The notes below the pieces were generated by a model. That model worked only from the letters and a program-made list of their open reading frames with translations, made no database searches and was not told the origin of the DNA. From the NCBI GenBank assembly GCA_046349085.1, contig JAXMDA010000008.1, forward strand, positions 116,142 to 180,141: DNA of 64,000 nucleotides, given 5' to 3'. Position 1 is the first letter of the stretch. Every line of letters starts with the position of its first letter. Made by a program: the position numbers and the translations under genes. Below, one piece after another: positions 16,736 through 25,871 of the stretch. Origin of the DNA: JAJXWB01 sp046349085. Its GTDB lineage: Bacteria > Pseudomonadota > Alphaproteobacteria > Rhizobiales > Beijerinckiaceae.

Positions 16736-17260
16736 ATGGTGCGTTTGGTGAGTTCGCTGGGGCAAGAGCCCGTTTCCTTTGTCGAGCGTCTGGCGGGATC
16801 CGACGCTTTCAAGTCGCTTTTCAAGGAAGGCATGAATCTGGTCGAGGAGGCCGCCGCCTATCTCGACGGACCGGGCCGCGCGGAGGCCAAGGCTCTGCCC
16901 CGCATGGAGGCGCTGGCCTACGCTTCCGAGAGCATGCGCCTGACGACCCGCCTGATGCAGCTCGCCTCCTGGCTCCTGCTGCAGCGCGCGGTCAACGAAG
17001 GCGAGATGAGCCAGACCCAGGCCGCCAGCGAAAAGCACAAGGTGAAGCTGTCCAACCAGGACATGGCGACCGCCCCCGAGGCCTTTCATCGCCTGCCGGC
17101 CCGTCTGCGCGACCTCGTCGCCCATTCCATGCGGCTGCAGGCGCGCATCGTCCATCTCGACCAATTGCTCTACGCCCGCGCCGAGGCGTTGATGCCGCCG
17201 GTCGCCTCCTCGCCGGTCGCCGACCAGATCGAGCGCCTGCGCACGGCTTTCGCTTCGTAA
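16736..17260 (+). CDS. rcdA: Regulator of CtrA degradation RcdA (DUF1465)
   Basis: A 174-residue all-helical protein of the RcdA/DUF1465 family. In Caulobacter RcdA is an adaptor that joins PopA and CpdR in delivering CtrA to the ClpXP protease. The family core is clear: PVSFVERLAGSDAFKSLFKE, EGMNLVEEAAAYLDGPGR, ESMRLTTRLMQLASWLLLQR and AVNEGEMSQTQA. The start is taken as the ATG at 16736; a GTG directly before it or an upstream start at 16673 (21 more residues) cannot be excluded, because no strong ribosome site is present. It is convergent with rpmE over a shared terminator. Confidence 0.88.
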   Translation: MVRLVSSLGQEPVSFVERLAGSDAFKSLFKEGMNLVEEAAAYLDGPGRAEAKALPRMEALAYASESMRLTTRLMQLASWLLLQRAVNEGEMSQTQAASEKHKVKLSNQDMATAPEAFHRLPARLRDLVAHSMRLQARIVHLDQLLYARAEALMPPVASSPVADQIERLRTAFAS

Positions 17261-17292
17261 AAGGACTCCAACTCCAGTCGATGGCTCGACAC

Positions 17293-17331
17293 GAAAAAAG
17301 CCCCGGGCCACGGCCCGGGGCTTCTTTTTTT
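17293..17331. terminator. Bidirectional terminator between rcdA and rpmE
   Basis: A 10-bp stem (GCCCCGGGCC with GGCCCGGGGC) is flanked by AAAAAA on the left and TTCTTTTTTT on the right, so it can stop transcription from both convergent genes. Confidence 0.9.
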
Positions 17332-17353
17332 GGGGCGAGCCGTAAGCCCGGAG

Positions 17354-17584
17354 TTACTTCTTGGCCGCGCCGATGCTGCCGTAGCGCGAGGCGAAGCGCG
17401 ACAGACGGCCGCCGCGGTCGAGCAATTGCTGCGAGCCGCCGGTCCAGGCCGGGTGCGTCTTGGGGTCGATGTCGAGGTTCAGCGTGTCGCCGTCCTTGCC
17501 GTAGGTCGACCGGGTCATGAACTCGGTGCCGTCGGTCATGACGACCTTGATCATGTGATATTCGGGATGGATATCGGACTTCAT
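17354..17584 (-). CDS. rpmE: 50S ribosomal protein L31, cysteine-free type
   Basis: A 76-residue L31 protein of the large subunit that bridges to the 30S head. It has MKSDIHPEYHMIKVVMTDGT, RSTYG, LNLDIDPKTHPAWTGG and the C-terminal RLSRFASRYG typical of the family. There is no cysteine at all, so it is the zinc-independent (C-) form usual in Alphaproteobacteria and would not be displaced by zinc limitation. GGGAGA precedes the ATG. Confidence 0.95.
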   Translation of the reverse strand: MKSDIHPEYHMIKVVMTDGTEFMTRSTYGKDGDTLNLDIDPKTHPAWTGGSQQLLDRGGRLSRFASRYGSIGAAKK

Positions 17585-17707
17585 GGCTTTTCTCCCGGCG
17601 CCCGTCGAGGATCTGCCGGGCAGACCGTCTGATATCGCGCCGTTGAAACGGAAGGCGGCTCAATATCGCAAGCGACCGCGCTTCGCAAGAGCCGGGCGCC
17701 TCGGGGC

Positions 17708-18643
17708 TCAAAGGAAATAGAGCAGGGCGGACACCGTCACGAAGGCGACGGCGACGCCGCTCACGAGCGCAGCCGCGCAAAGCTGTCCCTGGCCATAGAC
17801 CTGGCCGAGCAGCGGATAGATGGTGATGACCGGCGCAGCCGAGAAAATCAGCGCCGCCTTGGCGAGCGCGGGATCGAGCCCCGGCGCGAATTTCAGCCCG
17901 ACGAAAACCGCCAGCGGATGGGCGATCAGCTTGCCGGCGACGACCAGCCCGACGTCGCCCGCCATGCCGCGCGTCTCCAGCCCGATCAGCGCGCCGCCGA
18001 TGGCGAAAAGAGCCGCCGCGCCGGCGGCGTTGGCCAGCATGTCGACGGCGCGGCCGACCGGCGCCGGCAGGGCGAAGCCGGAGGCCGACAGCGCGACGCC
18101 GACGACGATGGCGATGATCAGCGGATTGCGCACCAGGCGGCGGGCGGCGCCGCGCAGGGTCTCGCCCACCCCGCCGCCGCCGCTGCGCCCGGCCTCCGCC
18201 AGCGTCAGCGCGAGCGGAATGAGGACGATGTTCTCGAAGGCCATGTTGAGCGACAGGGCGACGCCGGCCGGCGCGCCGAGCACGAGCGCGGCGGTCGGAT
18301 AGCCGAAGAAGCCGCTGTTGGCGGCGGTCGCGCCCATGGCCTGAATGGCGGCCTGCGACTGCCCCCGCCCGCGTCCCCAGCGCGCGATGGCGAAGACCGC
18401 GGCGAACACCACGAGCGAGGCGCCGCCATAGACGAGGAAATAGGAGGCGTCGGCGACCTCGCTGAGCTTGCGGCCCGCCAGCGCGCGGACAATCAGCGCC
18501 GGCAGCGCGAAATTCAGCACGAAGGCGACCAGGGTCTTCAGCCCGGCCTGTTCGACCAGGCCGGCGCGGACGGCGAAATAGCCGGTCGCGATGAGCAGGA
18601 AGATCGGGACGGTGATGGCGAGAACCTGGTTCATGACCGTCAT
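17708..18643 (-). CDS. AEC-family transporter (auxin efflux carrier superfamily)
   Basis: A 311-residue membrane protein with about ten hydrophobic helices, of the AEC family. Characteristic segments are the first helix QVLAITVPIFLLIATGYFAV, the GFFGYPTAALVLG motif in the middle and the end PVITIYPLLGQVYGQG. Bacterial AEC members move malate, malonate or other organic anions; the substrate is not predictable here. The start may be either the ATG at 18643 or a second one three codons later. The gene stands alone between rpmE and the polysaccharide locus. Confidence 0.85.
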   Translation of the reverse strand: MTVMNQVLAITVPIFLLIATGYFAVRAGLVEQAGLKTLVAFVLNFALPALIVRALAGRKLSEVADASYFLVYGGASLVVFAAVFAIARWGRGRGQSQAAIQAMGATAANSGFFGYPTAALVLGAPAGVALSLNMAFENIVLIPLALTLAEAGRSGGGGVGETLRGAARRLVRNPLIIAIVVGVALSASGFALPAPVGRAVDMLANAAGAAALFAIGGALIGLETRGMAGDVGLVVAGKLIAHPLAVFVGLKFAPGLDPALAKAALIFSAAPVITIYPLLGQVYGQGQLCAAALVSGVAVAFVTVSALLYFL

Positions 18644-18793
18644 CGCCTAGAGCAGAGGCCGGCTTCGCGCAATCGTGCCTCGCGGAGTGTTCGGGCCGGC
18701 GGCCACTATGGCCCAGCTTCAGCCGAATCCATTAACCGGAATTAGGAGATTGGCTCTCGGTTTCGCCCGGCCTTCGCTATCCTCAGGGCGATC

Positions 18794-20647
18794 ATGATCG
18801 GCACAGACGCAATCTCCGTCGCCAGATTCGAGCCTTATGCCGCACGCCCCGCGCGCGCGCCTGGCGTCGCGTCGGCCGGGCTCATCGCGTCGCCGGTCGC
18901 TTTCGTGGACGGGTTCGCCTACCATTATCCGGCCGATGGCGACATCGGCGTGGTTTTCTGCGGGTCCTGGGGTTACGAGGCGCTTTGCGCCCATCGGTCC
19001 TGCGCGGAGCTCGCGGGCATGTTCGCCGGCGCCGGTTATCCGACGCTGCGCTTCGACTACCCGGGCGCCGGCAATTCGGCTTCCGATCTCGCCGCGCGCA
19101 GCGTCAACGACTGGATCGAGGCGGTGGCGGAGGCGGCCGATCTGCTGCGGCGCCTCAGCGGCGTTCGCGAAATCGTCCTTGCAGGCTTCGGCCTCGGCTG
19201 CCTCGTCGCTGCGGAAGCCGTCGCGCGCGGGCTTGCGGTCAAGGGCGCCATCCTGCTCGCGCCGCCGCTGTCCGGCCGTCGCTTCATTCGAGAGACACAG
19301 GCGCTCGCCGCCATGGTCGCGGCGGACGACGACGGCGGCGACGAGACGCCCGAGGGCGCCATTGCGATCGCCGGCTTCGTCATGCCGCCCGAATTCGCCG
19401 CCGAGACGCGCCGTCTGGATTTAAACCGCCTGCGCCTGCCGAATGGCGCCTTCTGCATCGTCGCCGACAAGCCCGAGATCGATGCGAGCGACCTCGTCGT
19501 GCGACTTGGCGCCGACGGCGCGGACGTGCGCGACTGTCCGCTGCAAGGCTATGCCGAGATCATGGCCGGCCCGACCATGGCGGTCGCGCCGTTCGCCGCC
19601 TTCCAGCGCGTGATCGGCATCTTGCGCGACGCCGCGCCCGTGCGTCTGGCGGCTGCGCCCGCGCCGCCGCCGGCGCAGGACGCCGCCGTCGAGGGGGAGG
19701 GCTTTGTCGAGGTCGCCGCGCGTTTCGGCGACGGCGACCGCCTGTTCGGAGTCCTCTGCCGCCCTGTCGACGCTGCGGAAGGCGCGCCGGTCGTCATCAT
19801 GATCAGCGTCGGCCGCAACGCGCATATCGGCTGGCGGCGCATGAGCGTGGAGAATGCGCGCGCGCTGGCGCGCGTCGGCATCGCAAGCCTCCGCTTCGAT
19901 CTCTCCGGCATCGGCGACAGCGCGCCGCGGCCGGGCCAGCCGCAGCAGACGCTCTACACCGACTGGCCGCCGCTCGACGTGTCGGAAGCCATCGACTTCG
20001 TCGCCGCGCGCGGCTTCGGGCCGGTGGTGCTGCTCGGCGTGTGCAGCGGCGCCTATGTCGGCCTGCAAACCGCGATCAACGACGGCCGCGTCGCGGGACT
20101 CGTGGCGGCCAACATCTATCGCCTCGTCTGGGATCCGGCCGAATCCGTCGAACAGGCGCTGCGCTATGGCAATCGCCGTATCGGGCCTGCCGTGTCGCGT
20201 CTGCTGACGCCCGCGCGCATGGTCAAGGTGCTTTCGGGCCAAGCCAATCTCTGGCCGGCGATCGTTCACGCCGCCAAGCGCCTGCATCGCCGTCTCGGCG
20301 TGGTCGCCATGCGTTATCTCGGCGCGGCCGGGCCGCGCGGCGCGCTCTATGCCGAATGCAGGCGGCGCTTCGACATTCTGCGCGCGCGCAACGTCGCGAC
20401 GACGCTGTGCTACAGCGACGGCGACGACGGGATTGGCGAGATCGACGATTATTTCGGCCGGAATCGTGCGGGTCTTGCGGCCTATCCGAACGTGCGACTC
20501 GTGGGCATGGCGCGCTGCGACCACAATCTGACGCCGCGGCAGGCGAGCGCGACGATGATCGCGGAAGTCATGCGCGTCGTCGACGCCACGCAAGGCCGGC
20601 CTGCATGCGCGCGCCATCGCCTGCGCGCCGAAGACCCGGTCGCCTGA
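18794..20647 (+). CDS. Tandem alpha/beta-hydrolase protein, non-canonical nucleophiles
   Basis: A 617-residue protein with two alpha/beta-hydrolase domains in a row (about 35-290 and 305-590). Each has the expected strand, oxyanion segment (FCGSWGYEALC; IMISVGRNAHIGWRR) and the FDYPGAGNS / FDLSGIGDS turn. The nucleophile elbows are unusual: domain 1 has GFGLG (131-135), with glycine where the serine should be, and domain 2 has GVCSG (415-419), with Cys417 in that position. Domain 1 is probably not catalytic; domain 2 could be a cysteine-type hydrolase like dienelactone hydrolase. The gene opens the exopolysaccharide locus and faces the polymerase gene, so a role in acyl-group handling on the polymer is possible but unproven. 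Confidence 0.78.
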   Translation: MIGTDAISVARFEPYAARPARAPGVASAGLIASPVAFVDGFAYHYPADGDIGVVFCGSWGYEALCAHRSCAELAGMFAGAGYPTLRFDYPGAGNSASDLAARSVNDWIEAVAEAADLLRRLSGVREIVLAGFGLGCLVAAEAVARGLAVKGAILLAPPLSGRRFIRETQALAAMVAADDDGGDETPEGAIAIAGFVMPPEFAAETRRLDLNRLRLPNGAFCIVADKPEIDASDLVVRLGADGADVRDCPLQGYAEIMAGPTMAVAPFAAFQRVIGILRDAAPVRLAAAPAPPPAQDAAVEGEGFVEVAARFGDGDRLFGVLCRPVDAAEGAPVVIMISVGRNAHIGWRRMSVENARALARVGIASLRFDLSGIGDSAPRPGQPQQTLYTDWPPLDVSEAIDFVAARGFGPVVLLGVCSGAYVGLQTAINDGRVAGLVAANIYRLVWDPAESVEQALRYGNRRIGPAVSRLLTPARMVKVLSGQANLWPAIVHAAKRLHRRLGVVAMRYLGAAGPRGALYAECRRRFDILRARNVATTLCYSDGDDGIGEIDDYFGRNRAGLAAYPNVRLVGMARCDHNLTPRQASATMIAEVMRVVDATQGRPACARHRLRAEDPVA

Positions 20648-20673
20648 GCGCGTAACGCGCCGCCGGCGTTCTC

Positions 20674-21954
20674 CTACGCCGGGCGCAATCGCGCGCGCCG
20701 AAGCGTTCTAGGCGGCGCGTCGCGCACGAGCGTCTGGCTCTGCGCGCGCGGGGCGGCGTCGAGAGCGCCGACGAGATACCAGAGAAGCGCGGCAGTCTTG
20801 ATCGAATAGATGGAATTCGAAATCACCAGCAGCAGCGTGACGTACACCGCGACGAAGACGCGGTAGCGCCACGATATGTCGTCGCGCGCCGGCGCGAGCG
20901 CGAACAGCAGCCACATGCCGGCAAATCCGGCGAGGCCGATCTTCACCAGCGTATAGGCGTAGCCGGAATCCGCGGTGAAGGAGAAGTTCGGAACCAGCGC
21001 GAATATGTCGGAGAGATCGAGTTTCGACAGAAACTGGCCGCCGAGCAGGACGCGGCCGCGCAAAGTGTTGTCCCAGGCGACGTCGGGCCAGGAATAGCCG
21101 ATCCAGGCGAGCGTGACGATCATCGCGAAGGGCGCCGCGGCGAGCAATACGCGGCCCGTGAGGCCGGCAAGGGCGAACGCCATGATCGACAACAGCGAGA
21201 CGGCAAGGCCGAAGCGCGCGTCGGCCAGAACGAAGATGGCGACGACGGGCAGCAGGCGCGCGAACATGCGCAGCGGCCGCCCCCAGTCGCGCAGGACGAT
21301 CCAGGAAAAGCAGATCGCGCCGAAATTGCCGACGGAGACGGGCTCCAGAAAGACGGAGGAGACGCGATGCTCGCCGAGCATGGGCAGCAGCGTGCGGCCT
21401 TCGTAGCGCATGCCGGACGCAAACAGGCGATCGCCGGACATTTCGGCTGCCGCCGCCTGCACCGTGCCGCGCGAGACGTAATAGCCGAGGATGTCGAAGA
21501 AGCGCACGAACTGCTTGAGGAAGCCGTATTCGAACAGGCCGACGACAAGCACGATCCATACTGCGGCCTGCACGAGCCTGTCGCCGTCCTCGCGCGATCC
21601 GAGTTCGCGCGCAGCGAAATAGAAGATCACGGGGATCATCAGGTCGCGCGCGGGCTTGGGATCGAACGAGCCCTGCAGCGCGGCGAGGAAGAGCGTGTAG
21701 GCGACGTAGACGCCGAGGATGACGAAGAGATCGAAGTTGCGGCCGGCAAGGAGCGCCAGCGTCACGCCGATCAGCGCCATCTCGCAGCCGATGACGATGC
21801 CGGCGCCGGTACGAAACAGATTCGTGTTGACGAAGCAGAGCGCAAAATTGAACAGGATCGCGCCGATGACGACGGCGGAGAGCGCGCGCGCGCGCCAGTC
21901 CGGCGCGACGGCCCGACGGGACGTGGCCGGGGCGCGGGCGCGCATCGCGCTCAC
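20674..21954 (-). CDS. Polysaccharide polymerase, Wzy/O-antigen ligase-like
   Basis: A 426-residue membrane protein with 10-12 hydrophobic helices and a large periplasmic loop in the first half of the protein (about residues 130-205), the topology of Wzy polymerases and O-antigen ligases. Sequence identity within this class is always low, so the assignment rests on topology and context: it lies between the hydrolase and a Wzz-like gene in a locus that also has a flippase and priming transferase. The start is the GTG at 21954, which overlaps the stop codon of the upstream gene (GTGA); an ATG three codons later is possible. It would link repeat units on undecaprenyl diphosphate in the periplasm. 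Confidence 0.75.
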   Translation of the reverse strand: MSAMRARAPATSRRAVAPDWRARALSAVVIGAILFNFALCFVNTNLFRTGAGIVIGCEMALIGVTLALLAGRNFDLFVILGVYVAYTLFLAALQGSFDPKPARDLMIPVIFYFAARELGSREDGDRLVQAAVWIVLVVGLFEYGFLKQFVRFFDILGYYVSRGTVQAAAAEMSGDRLFASGMRYEGRTLLPMLGEHRVSSVFLEPVSVGNFGAICFSWIVLRDWGRPLRMFARLLPVVAIFVLADARFGLAVSLLSIMAFALAGLTGRVLLAAAPFAMIVTLAWIGYSWPDVAWDNTLRGRVLLGGQFLSKLDLSDIFALVPNFSFTADSGYAYTLVKIGLAGFAGMWLLFALAPARDDISWRYRVFVAVYVTLLLVISNSIYSIKTAALLWYLVGALDAAPRAQSQTLVRDAPPRTLRRARLRPA

Positions 21955-23969
21955 GCGGCCGGCAGGTCGCCGACCACGACGAGGCCGGCCAACCTGTCGT
22001 CATAATCGGCGAGCGCCTCGAAGCATTTCTGCAGGCGGCCGCGGTCGATTTCCGGCGCGCGCAGGACCAGCACGATCTGGTCGGCAAGGTCGAGCGCGAG
22101 CGACGCGTCTTCGTCTTCCGAAGGCGCGGGGGCGTCGACGAGCACGAGATCGGCGCGTGCGAATATCTGCTGGAAGCGTCGCAGCGACTGACGTCCGCCT
22201 TGCGCGAGATCGGAAAGACGCGCGACCTCGACATGGCCGCGCCCGAGAACGCGGCGCCCCTCGGGCTCCAGAGCGCCCGCGATCTTGCCCGCGCCGTCGC
22301 CCGCCACGACAGCGACGTCGAGCTTGTCCCAGCGCGCGAATTCGGCGAGCGCGACAATGATTTCCGTAGCAATTCCATCGGAGTCGAGGCCGATGAACGC
22401 GACCGCCTTGTCGCCGTGGCGCGGCTCCGGCTTCACGCGCGCAAGCAGGCGCCGAAAGACAGACTGGTCCGGAACGAGGTCGGCGGCCTTCTTCTTCACG
22501 CCAGCCCGCGCTACGGGCAGAACGGCGAGTATCGGCAGGCCGGTCAGCGCCGACAGTTCGCGGCGCGAACGCACGCTGTCATCGAGGCGTTCGCGCACAT
22601 AGGCGAGGCCCGAACCGAGCACCAGGCCGAAAAGCAGCGAGCCTGCGAGAATGAGGGACGCCGGCGCGCCGGCGGGTTTCAGCGCCGGAACGGCGGGCGA
22701 GATGATGCGCGCGTTGGCCGTGTCGATGCCCTGGCTCTCGCCGAGCTCCTTCGCGCGACCGAGGAAGGATTGATAGACGGCGCGGCTTGCTTCGGCCGCG
22801 CGCTCGAGATCGCGCAATTGCACGAGCGCGGAGCCGTCGCCGTCGTTGGCTGCGCGCGCCAGCCCGCTCTGCTTCAGCAGCGAGGCCTCGCTCGCTTTCG
22901 CGCGCGAGAGATCGACCTTGGCCGCTTCCGCTATCCGGTCGAGTTCCGCGCCGATCAGGCGTCGCGCGTCGCGCGCCTGCTCCTGCGCCTGCATGAGCGC
23001 GGGATGGCGCGGACCGAGCTGTGTGGCGAGCGAGGCGGCCTGCTGGGCGGCCTGCGCATATTGCGCGCGCAGACTGACGACGGTCGGCGCGTTGAGCGCC
23101 TCGCTCAGCGCTTCCACGTTCTGGCCGGACTTGCGGAATTTCTCGACCGCCTCGACGCGCGCCTGCGCATCGGCGATGCGTCCGCGCACGGCGCCGAGCT
23201 GCGTGGACAGGTCGGCGATCTGCTGCTCGCCCAGCGGCCGGCCCGCGAGCGTCTGCACGAGGCCGTGTTCGGCGCGGAAGCGCTCGACCTCGGTTTCGGC
23301 CTTCTGAACCTGGCGGCGCAGGTCGTCGGCGCGCTTCGACAGGTCTTCGCTGGCGCGCTTGGCGGCGTCCGAGCGCGCCTCGACCTGCGCGTCGAGAAAG
23401 GTGCGCGCGATGACGTTGGCCAGTTTCGCGGAAAGCTCGGGGTCCTTCGAGGTGACGACGACGTCGAGCACGTAGGCGCGTTCGCCGCGCACGACTTCCA
23501 CCATGTCGCCCAGCGTCTGGACGGCGCGGGCGCGGGCGTCGACGGCCGGACGGCCGAGAAGCCGCGCCAGGAGACCGGGGCCCGCGCCGGCGAAGGCCTC
23601 GTTCTGCGCGAGTTTCTCGCGGTCGACGACGGCGCCGAGGATAGACCGCGACAGAAGGATGTATCGCTGGTTCTCGACGTCGACGAGATTGCCGTCGGCG
23701 TTCTCGGGCGCGCGCGTTATGTCGTTCTTGAGGATCTGCAGGCCGCGCGGGTCGACCAGCAGTTGCGCCGACGATCTGTATTTGGCCGGCGACAGGAGCG
23801 CGAAGGCGAGGCCGAACAAGAGGGTGGCGAGCGTCGTCGCCAGCGCCAGCCGCCAGTTGCGGCGCACGGCCGCGTCGGCCTCCAGGCGCAAGTCCGCAGC
23901 CGTCCGCCGCCCCGGAGCGGGGTCGGCGGCGCGATTTGCGACAGCGATCCTTTCGACCGCGTGGGACAC
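21951..23969 (-). CDS. GumC/Wzc-like polysaccharide co-polymerase with degenerate kinase domain
   Basis: A 672-residue inner-membrane protein. A cytoplasmic start is followed by a membrane segment (about 38-57), a Wzz domain with LLVDPRGLQILKND, long periplasmic coiled coils (RADDLRRQVQKAETEVERFR), the GNVR-type region, and a second membrane segment near 435. The C-terminal 200 residues have the fold order of a BY-kinase (VAVVAGDGAGK, LVLVDAPAPSEDEDASLALD, QIVLVLRAPEIDR) but no proper Walker A GKT/S and no tyrosine cluster. It would set polymer length and dock the outer-membrane channel. Start: GTG at 23969 with AGGTGA upstream, or a TTG one codon earlier. Confidence 0.82.
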   Translation of the reverse strand: MSHAVERIAVANRAADPAPGRRTAADLRLEADAAVRRNWRLALATTLATLLFGLAFALLSPAKYRSSAQLLVDPRGLQILKNDITRAPENADGNLVDVENQRYILLSRSILGAVVDREKLAQNEAFAGAGPGLLARLLGRPAVDARARAVQTLGDMVEVVRGERAYVLDVVVTSKDPELSAKLANVIARTFLDAQVEARSDAAKRASEDLSKRADDLRRQVQKAETEVERFRAEHGLVQTLAGRPLGEQQIADLSTQLGAVRGRIADAQARVEAVEKFRKSGQNVEALSEALNAPTVVSLRAQYAQAAQQAASLATQLGPRHPALMQAQEQARDARRLIGAELDRIAEAAKVDLSRAKASEASLLKQSGLARAANDGDGSALVQLRDLERAAEASRAVYQSFLGRAKELGESQGIDTANARIISPAVPALKPAGAPASLILAGSLLFGLVLGSGLAYVRERLDDSVRSRRELSALTGLPILAVLPVARAGVKKKAADLVPDQSVFRRLLARVKPEPRHGDKAVAFIGLDSDGIATEIIVALAEFARWDKLDVAVVAGDGAGKIAGALEPEGRRVLGRGHVEVARLSDLAQGGRQSLRRFQQIFARADLVLVDAPAPSEDEDASLALDLADQIVLVLRAPEIDRGRLQKCFEALADYDDRLAGLVVVGDLPAA

Positions 23970-24136
23970 CAATCACCTGCACGAATTTACGTTGGCGCCA
24001 TTTTGCAGCGCCGATCTTTACGTTTCGTTTCCCAAACCCGGATTTTCTCTGATGGCCAAAGGACGCAGGCCCGTGAATGGCGCCGCCCCTGCTGGAAAAG
24101 AGGTCACGTCGTTGCAGTGATCCAGTTTGGGACGCC

Positions 24137-24916
24137 ATGTCGAAATTTGGTTCGAAGAATTCCCTCGCCGGTTCCGATTTTGCCGCCATCGGCGCCCTGA
24201 ACGTGGAGCGCATGACCCGCCGCGCCCTGACGCAGCGGGTGATGGATGCGCTTGCGCCGGGCGCGCCGCCGCTGGCCGTCGCGTTCTGCAACGCCCACAC
24301 GGCGGAGATTGCGCTGCGCGACCGTGTCTATCGCGAGGCCCTCGACCGGTTTTGCGTGGTCAATGACGGGATCGGGCTCGAGATCGCCGTCCGCATTCTG
24401 GAACGGCGGGGCTTCCCCGAAAATCTCAACGGCACGGACTTCGTTCCCGCCCTGTTCGCGGATCTGCCGAAGGGGTCGCGCATCTATCTGCTGGGCGCTG
24501 CGCCCGGCGTCGCGGAGGAAGCGGGCCGGCGTTTCGTCGAACGCTTTCCGCATATCGAACTCGCGGGTGCGCGCCACGGCTATTTCCGCCCTGAGGAGGA
24601 GGGGGACGTCGTGCGCGGGATAGCCGCCGCGCGTGCGGATATCCTGCTGGTGGCGCTCGGCAATCCCGGCCAGGAACTGTTCATCGCGCGCCATTTCGAC
24701 GCGCTCGGCGCCAAGGCGATGTTCGGAGTGGGCGCGTTGTTCGACTTCGCCGCCGAGCGGGTCGCGCGCGCGCCGGCCTGGATGCGCAAGGCGCGGCTCG
24801 AATGGGCCTTCCGCGTCGCTCAGGAGCCCGGCCGGCTGCTGCGCCGCTACACGATCGAGACCGCGGCCTTTCTCATCGCCGTGCTCAGGCTGCGCGTTCT
24901 GGAAGAGGCGCGATAA
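24137..24916 (+). CDS. WecG/TagA/CpsF (GT26) glycosyltransferase
   Basis: A 259-residue glycosyltransferase of family GT26, which adds a late or second sugar to a lipid-linked precursor at the membrane. The family signatures are VAFCNAHTAEIALRD, VVNDGIGLEIAVRIL, ENLNGTDFVP with the catalytic Asp, IYLLGAAPGVAEEA, RHGYF and VALGNPGQELFIARHF, followed by VGALFDFAAERVARAPAWMR. GumM of xanthan synthesis belongs here. The ATG at 24137 is preferred over the in-frame upstream codon at 24077. It is divergent from the GumC-like gene and its end overlaps the convergent GT2 gene by 32 bases. Confidence 0.88.
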   Translation: MSKFGSKNSLAGSDFAAIGALNVERMTRRALTQRVMDALAPGAPPLAVAFCNAHTAEIALRDRVYREALDRFCVVNDGIGLEIAVRILERRGFPENLNGTDFVPALFADLPKGSRIYLLGAAPGVAEEAGRRFVERFPHIELAGARHGYFRPEEEGDVVRGIAAARADILLVALGNPGQELFIARHFDALGAKAMFGVGALFDFAAERVARAPAWMRKARLEWAFRVAQEPGRLLRRYTIETAAFLIAVLRLRVLEEAR

Positions 24917-25769
24917 AGCCCCTGAACGTGCCGAGCGCCCACAACGCCTTGTAGCGCGCAGTCGCCATGTCGCCGGCCGCCAGCGCCAACAGCGCGCGGG
25001 CGGAGGAGCGCGCCACGCGCATCGCGGCGTAAGGCGCGCCATAGTCGTGCAGCCGCAGCACGCGCCCGAATCCGCGCGCATAGTCCTGCGCGCGCGCGAC
25101 GCCGCCCGCGCCGCCGACCGGCGCCTGATCGTGATGGACGAGGAGGTCGCGGCGATAGAATCCGTGCGCGCCGGTCGCGAGCGCGCGCAGGAGAAAGTCC
25201 GTTTCCTCCCCCGATTTGAAGGCGCTGGCCGCGCCGACGCCGAGGCTCTCGTCGAAGCCGCCGATTCTTCGCGCAATGTCGGTGCGGACGAACAGCGAAT
25301 TGGAATTGCCCGACAGCCAGACGTTCGACTTCGTGATCTCCGCGTCGGCGGCGAGGAACAGGCCGAGCGAATCCACGCCGCTGGCGTCGACCGTGCGGCC
25401 CGTGAAAACGCCGGCCTGCGGGTTGGCGTCGAACAGCGCCGCCACTCTTTCCGCCAGCGCGGCGGGATACCAGCAATCGTCGTCGGGAAAGGCGACAAGC
25501 GGCGCCCGGCAATGCGCGAGGCCGACGTTCCTTGCGCGCGAGAGCCCGCGTGCGCTGCGGACATGGCGGATGTCGAGGCGGTCGGCGAAGGGCGCAAGCA
25601 CGGGATCGAGTACGCCCGGCTCGTTCTGGTCGACGATGACGAGCTCGAAATCGCGGAAGGTCTGGAGCGCCAGCGAATCCAGCAAGCGGCCGAGCTTGTC
25701 GGTGCGGCCGACGGTGCAGCACAGCAGCGAGAGTCTTGCAGGATGGCGCTGACTTCCGGCGTCGGTCAA
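24885..25769 (-). CDS. Family 2 glycosyltransferase
   Basis: A 294-residue GT-A fold glycosyltransferase. The nucleotide-binding start LSLLCCTVGRTDKLGRLLDS, the acidic VDQNEPG, SRARNVGLAHCRAPLVAFPD with the DDD metal site (FPDDDCWYP, about residues 94-102) and the later GGFDESLGVGA and GEETDFLLRAL (acceptor-binding ED) are all present. It acts on the cytoplasmic face of the membrane. The only start ahead of the domain is a TTG at 25769 without a clear ribosome site, so the exact start is uncertain. It converges on the GT26 gene and is divergent from the GT4 gene at 25872. Confidence 0.85.
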   Translation of the reverse strand: MTDAGSQRHPARLSLLCCTVGRTDKLGRLLDSLALQTFRDFELVIVDQNEPGVLDPVLAPFADRLDIRHVRSARGLSRARNVGLAHCRAPLVAFPDDDCWYPAALAERVAALFDANPQAGVFTGRTVDASGVDSLGLFLAADAEITKSNVWLSGNSNSLFVRTDIARRIGGFDESLGVGAASAFKSGEETDFLLRALATGAHGFYRRDLLVHHDQAPVGGAGGVARAQDYARGFGRVLRLHDYGAPYAAMRVARSSARALLALAAGDMATARYKALWALGTFRGFIAPLPERAA

Positions 25770-25871
25770 AGAGGCGGTCTCGGTTGCGGGCGCGGGCGCC
25801 GTTCAGACTTTCTTGCGGGGTTGGCGGCATAGTGCCCGCTTCGACTTGCGATTGGGTGAACAGCGGCGGAT

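Noticed and set aside
18720..18745. TTAACCGGAATTAGG ahead of the hydrolase gene as a CtrA box
   Set aside because: The second half would be TAGG instead of TTAA; only a half-site match.
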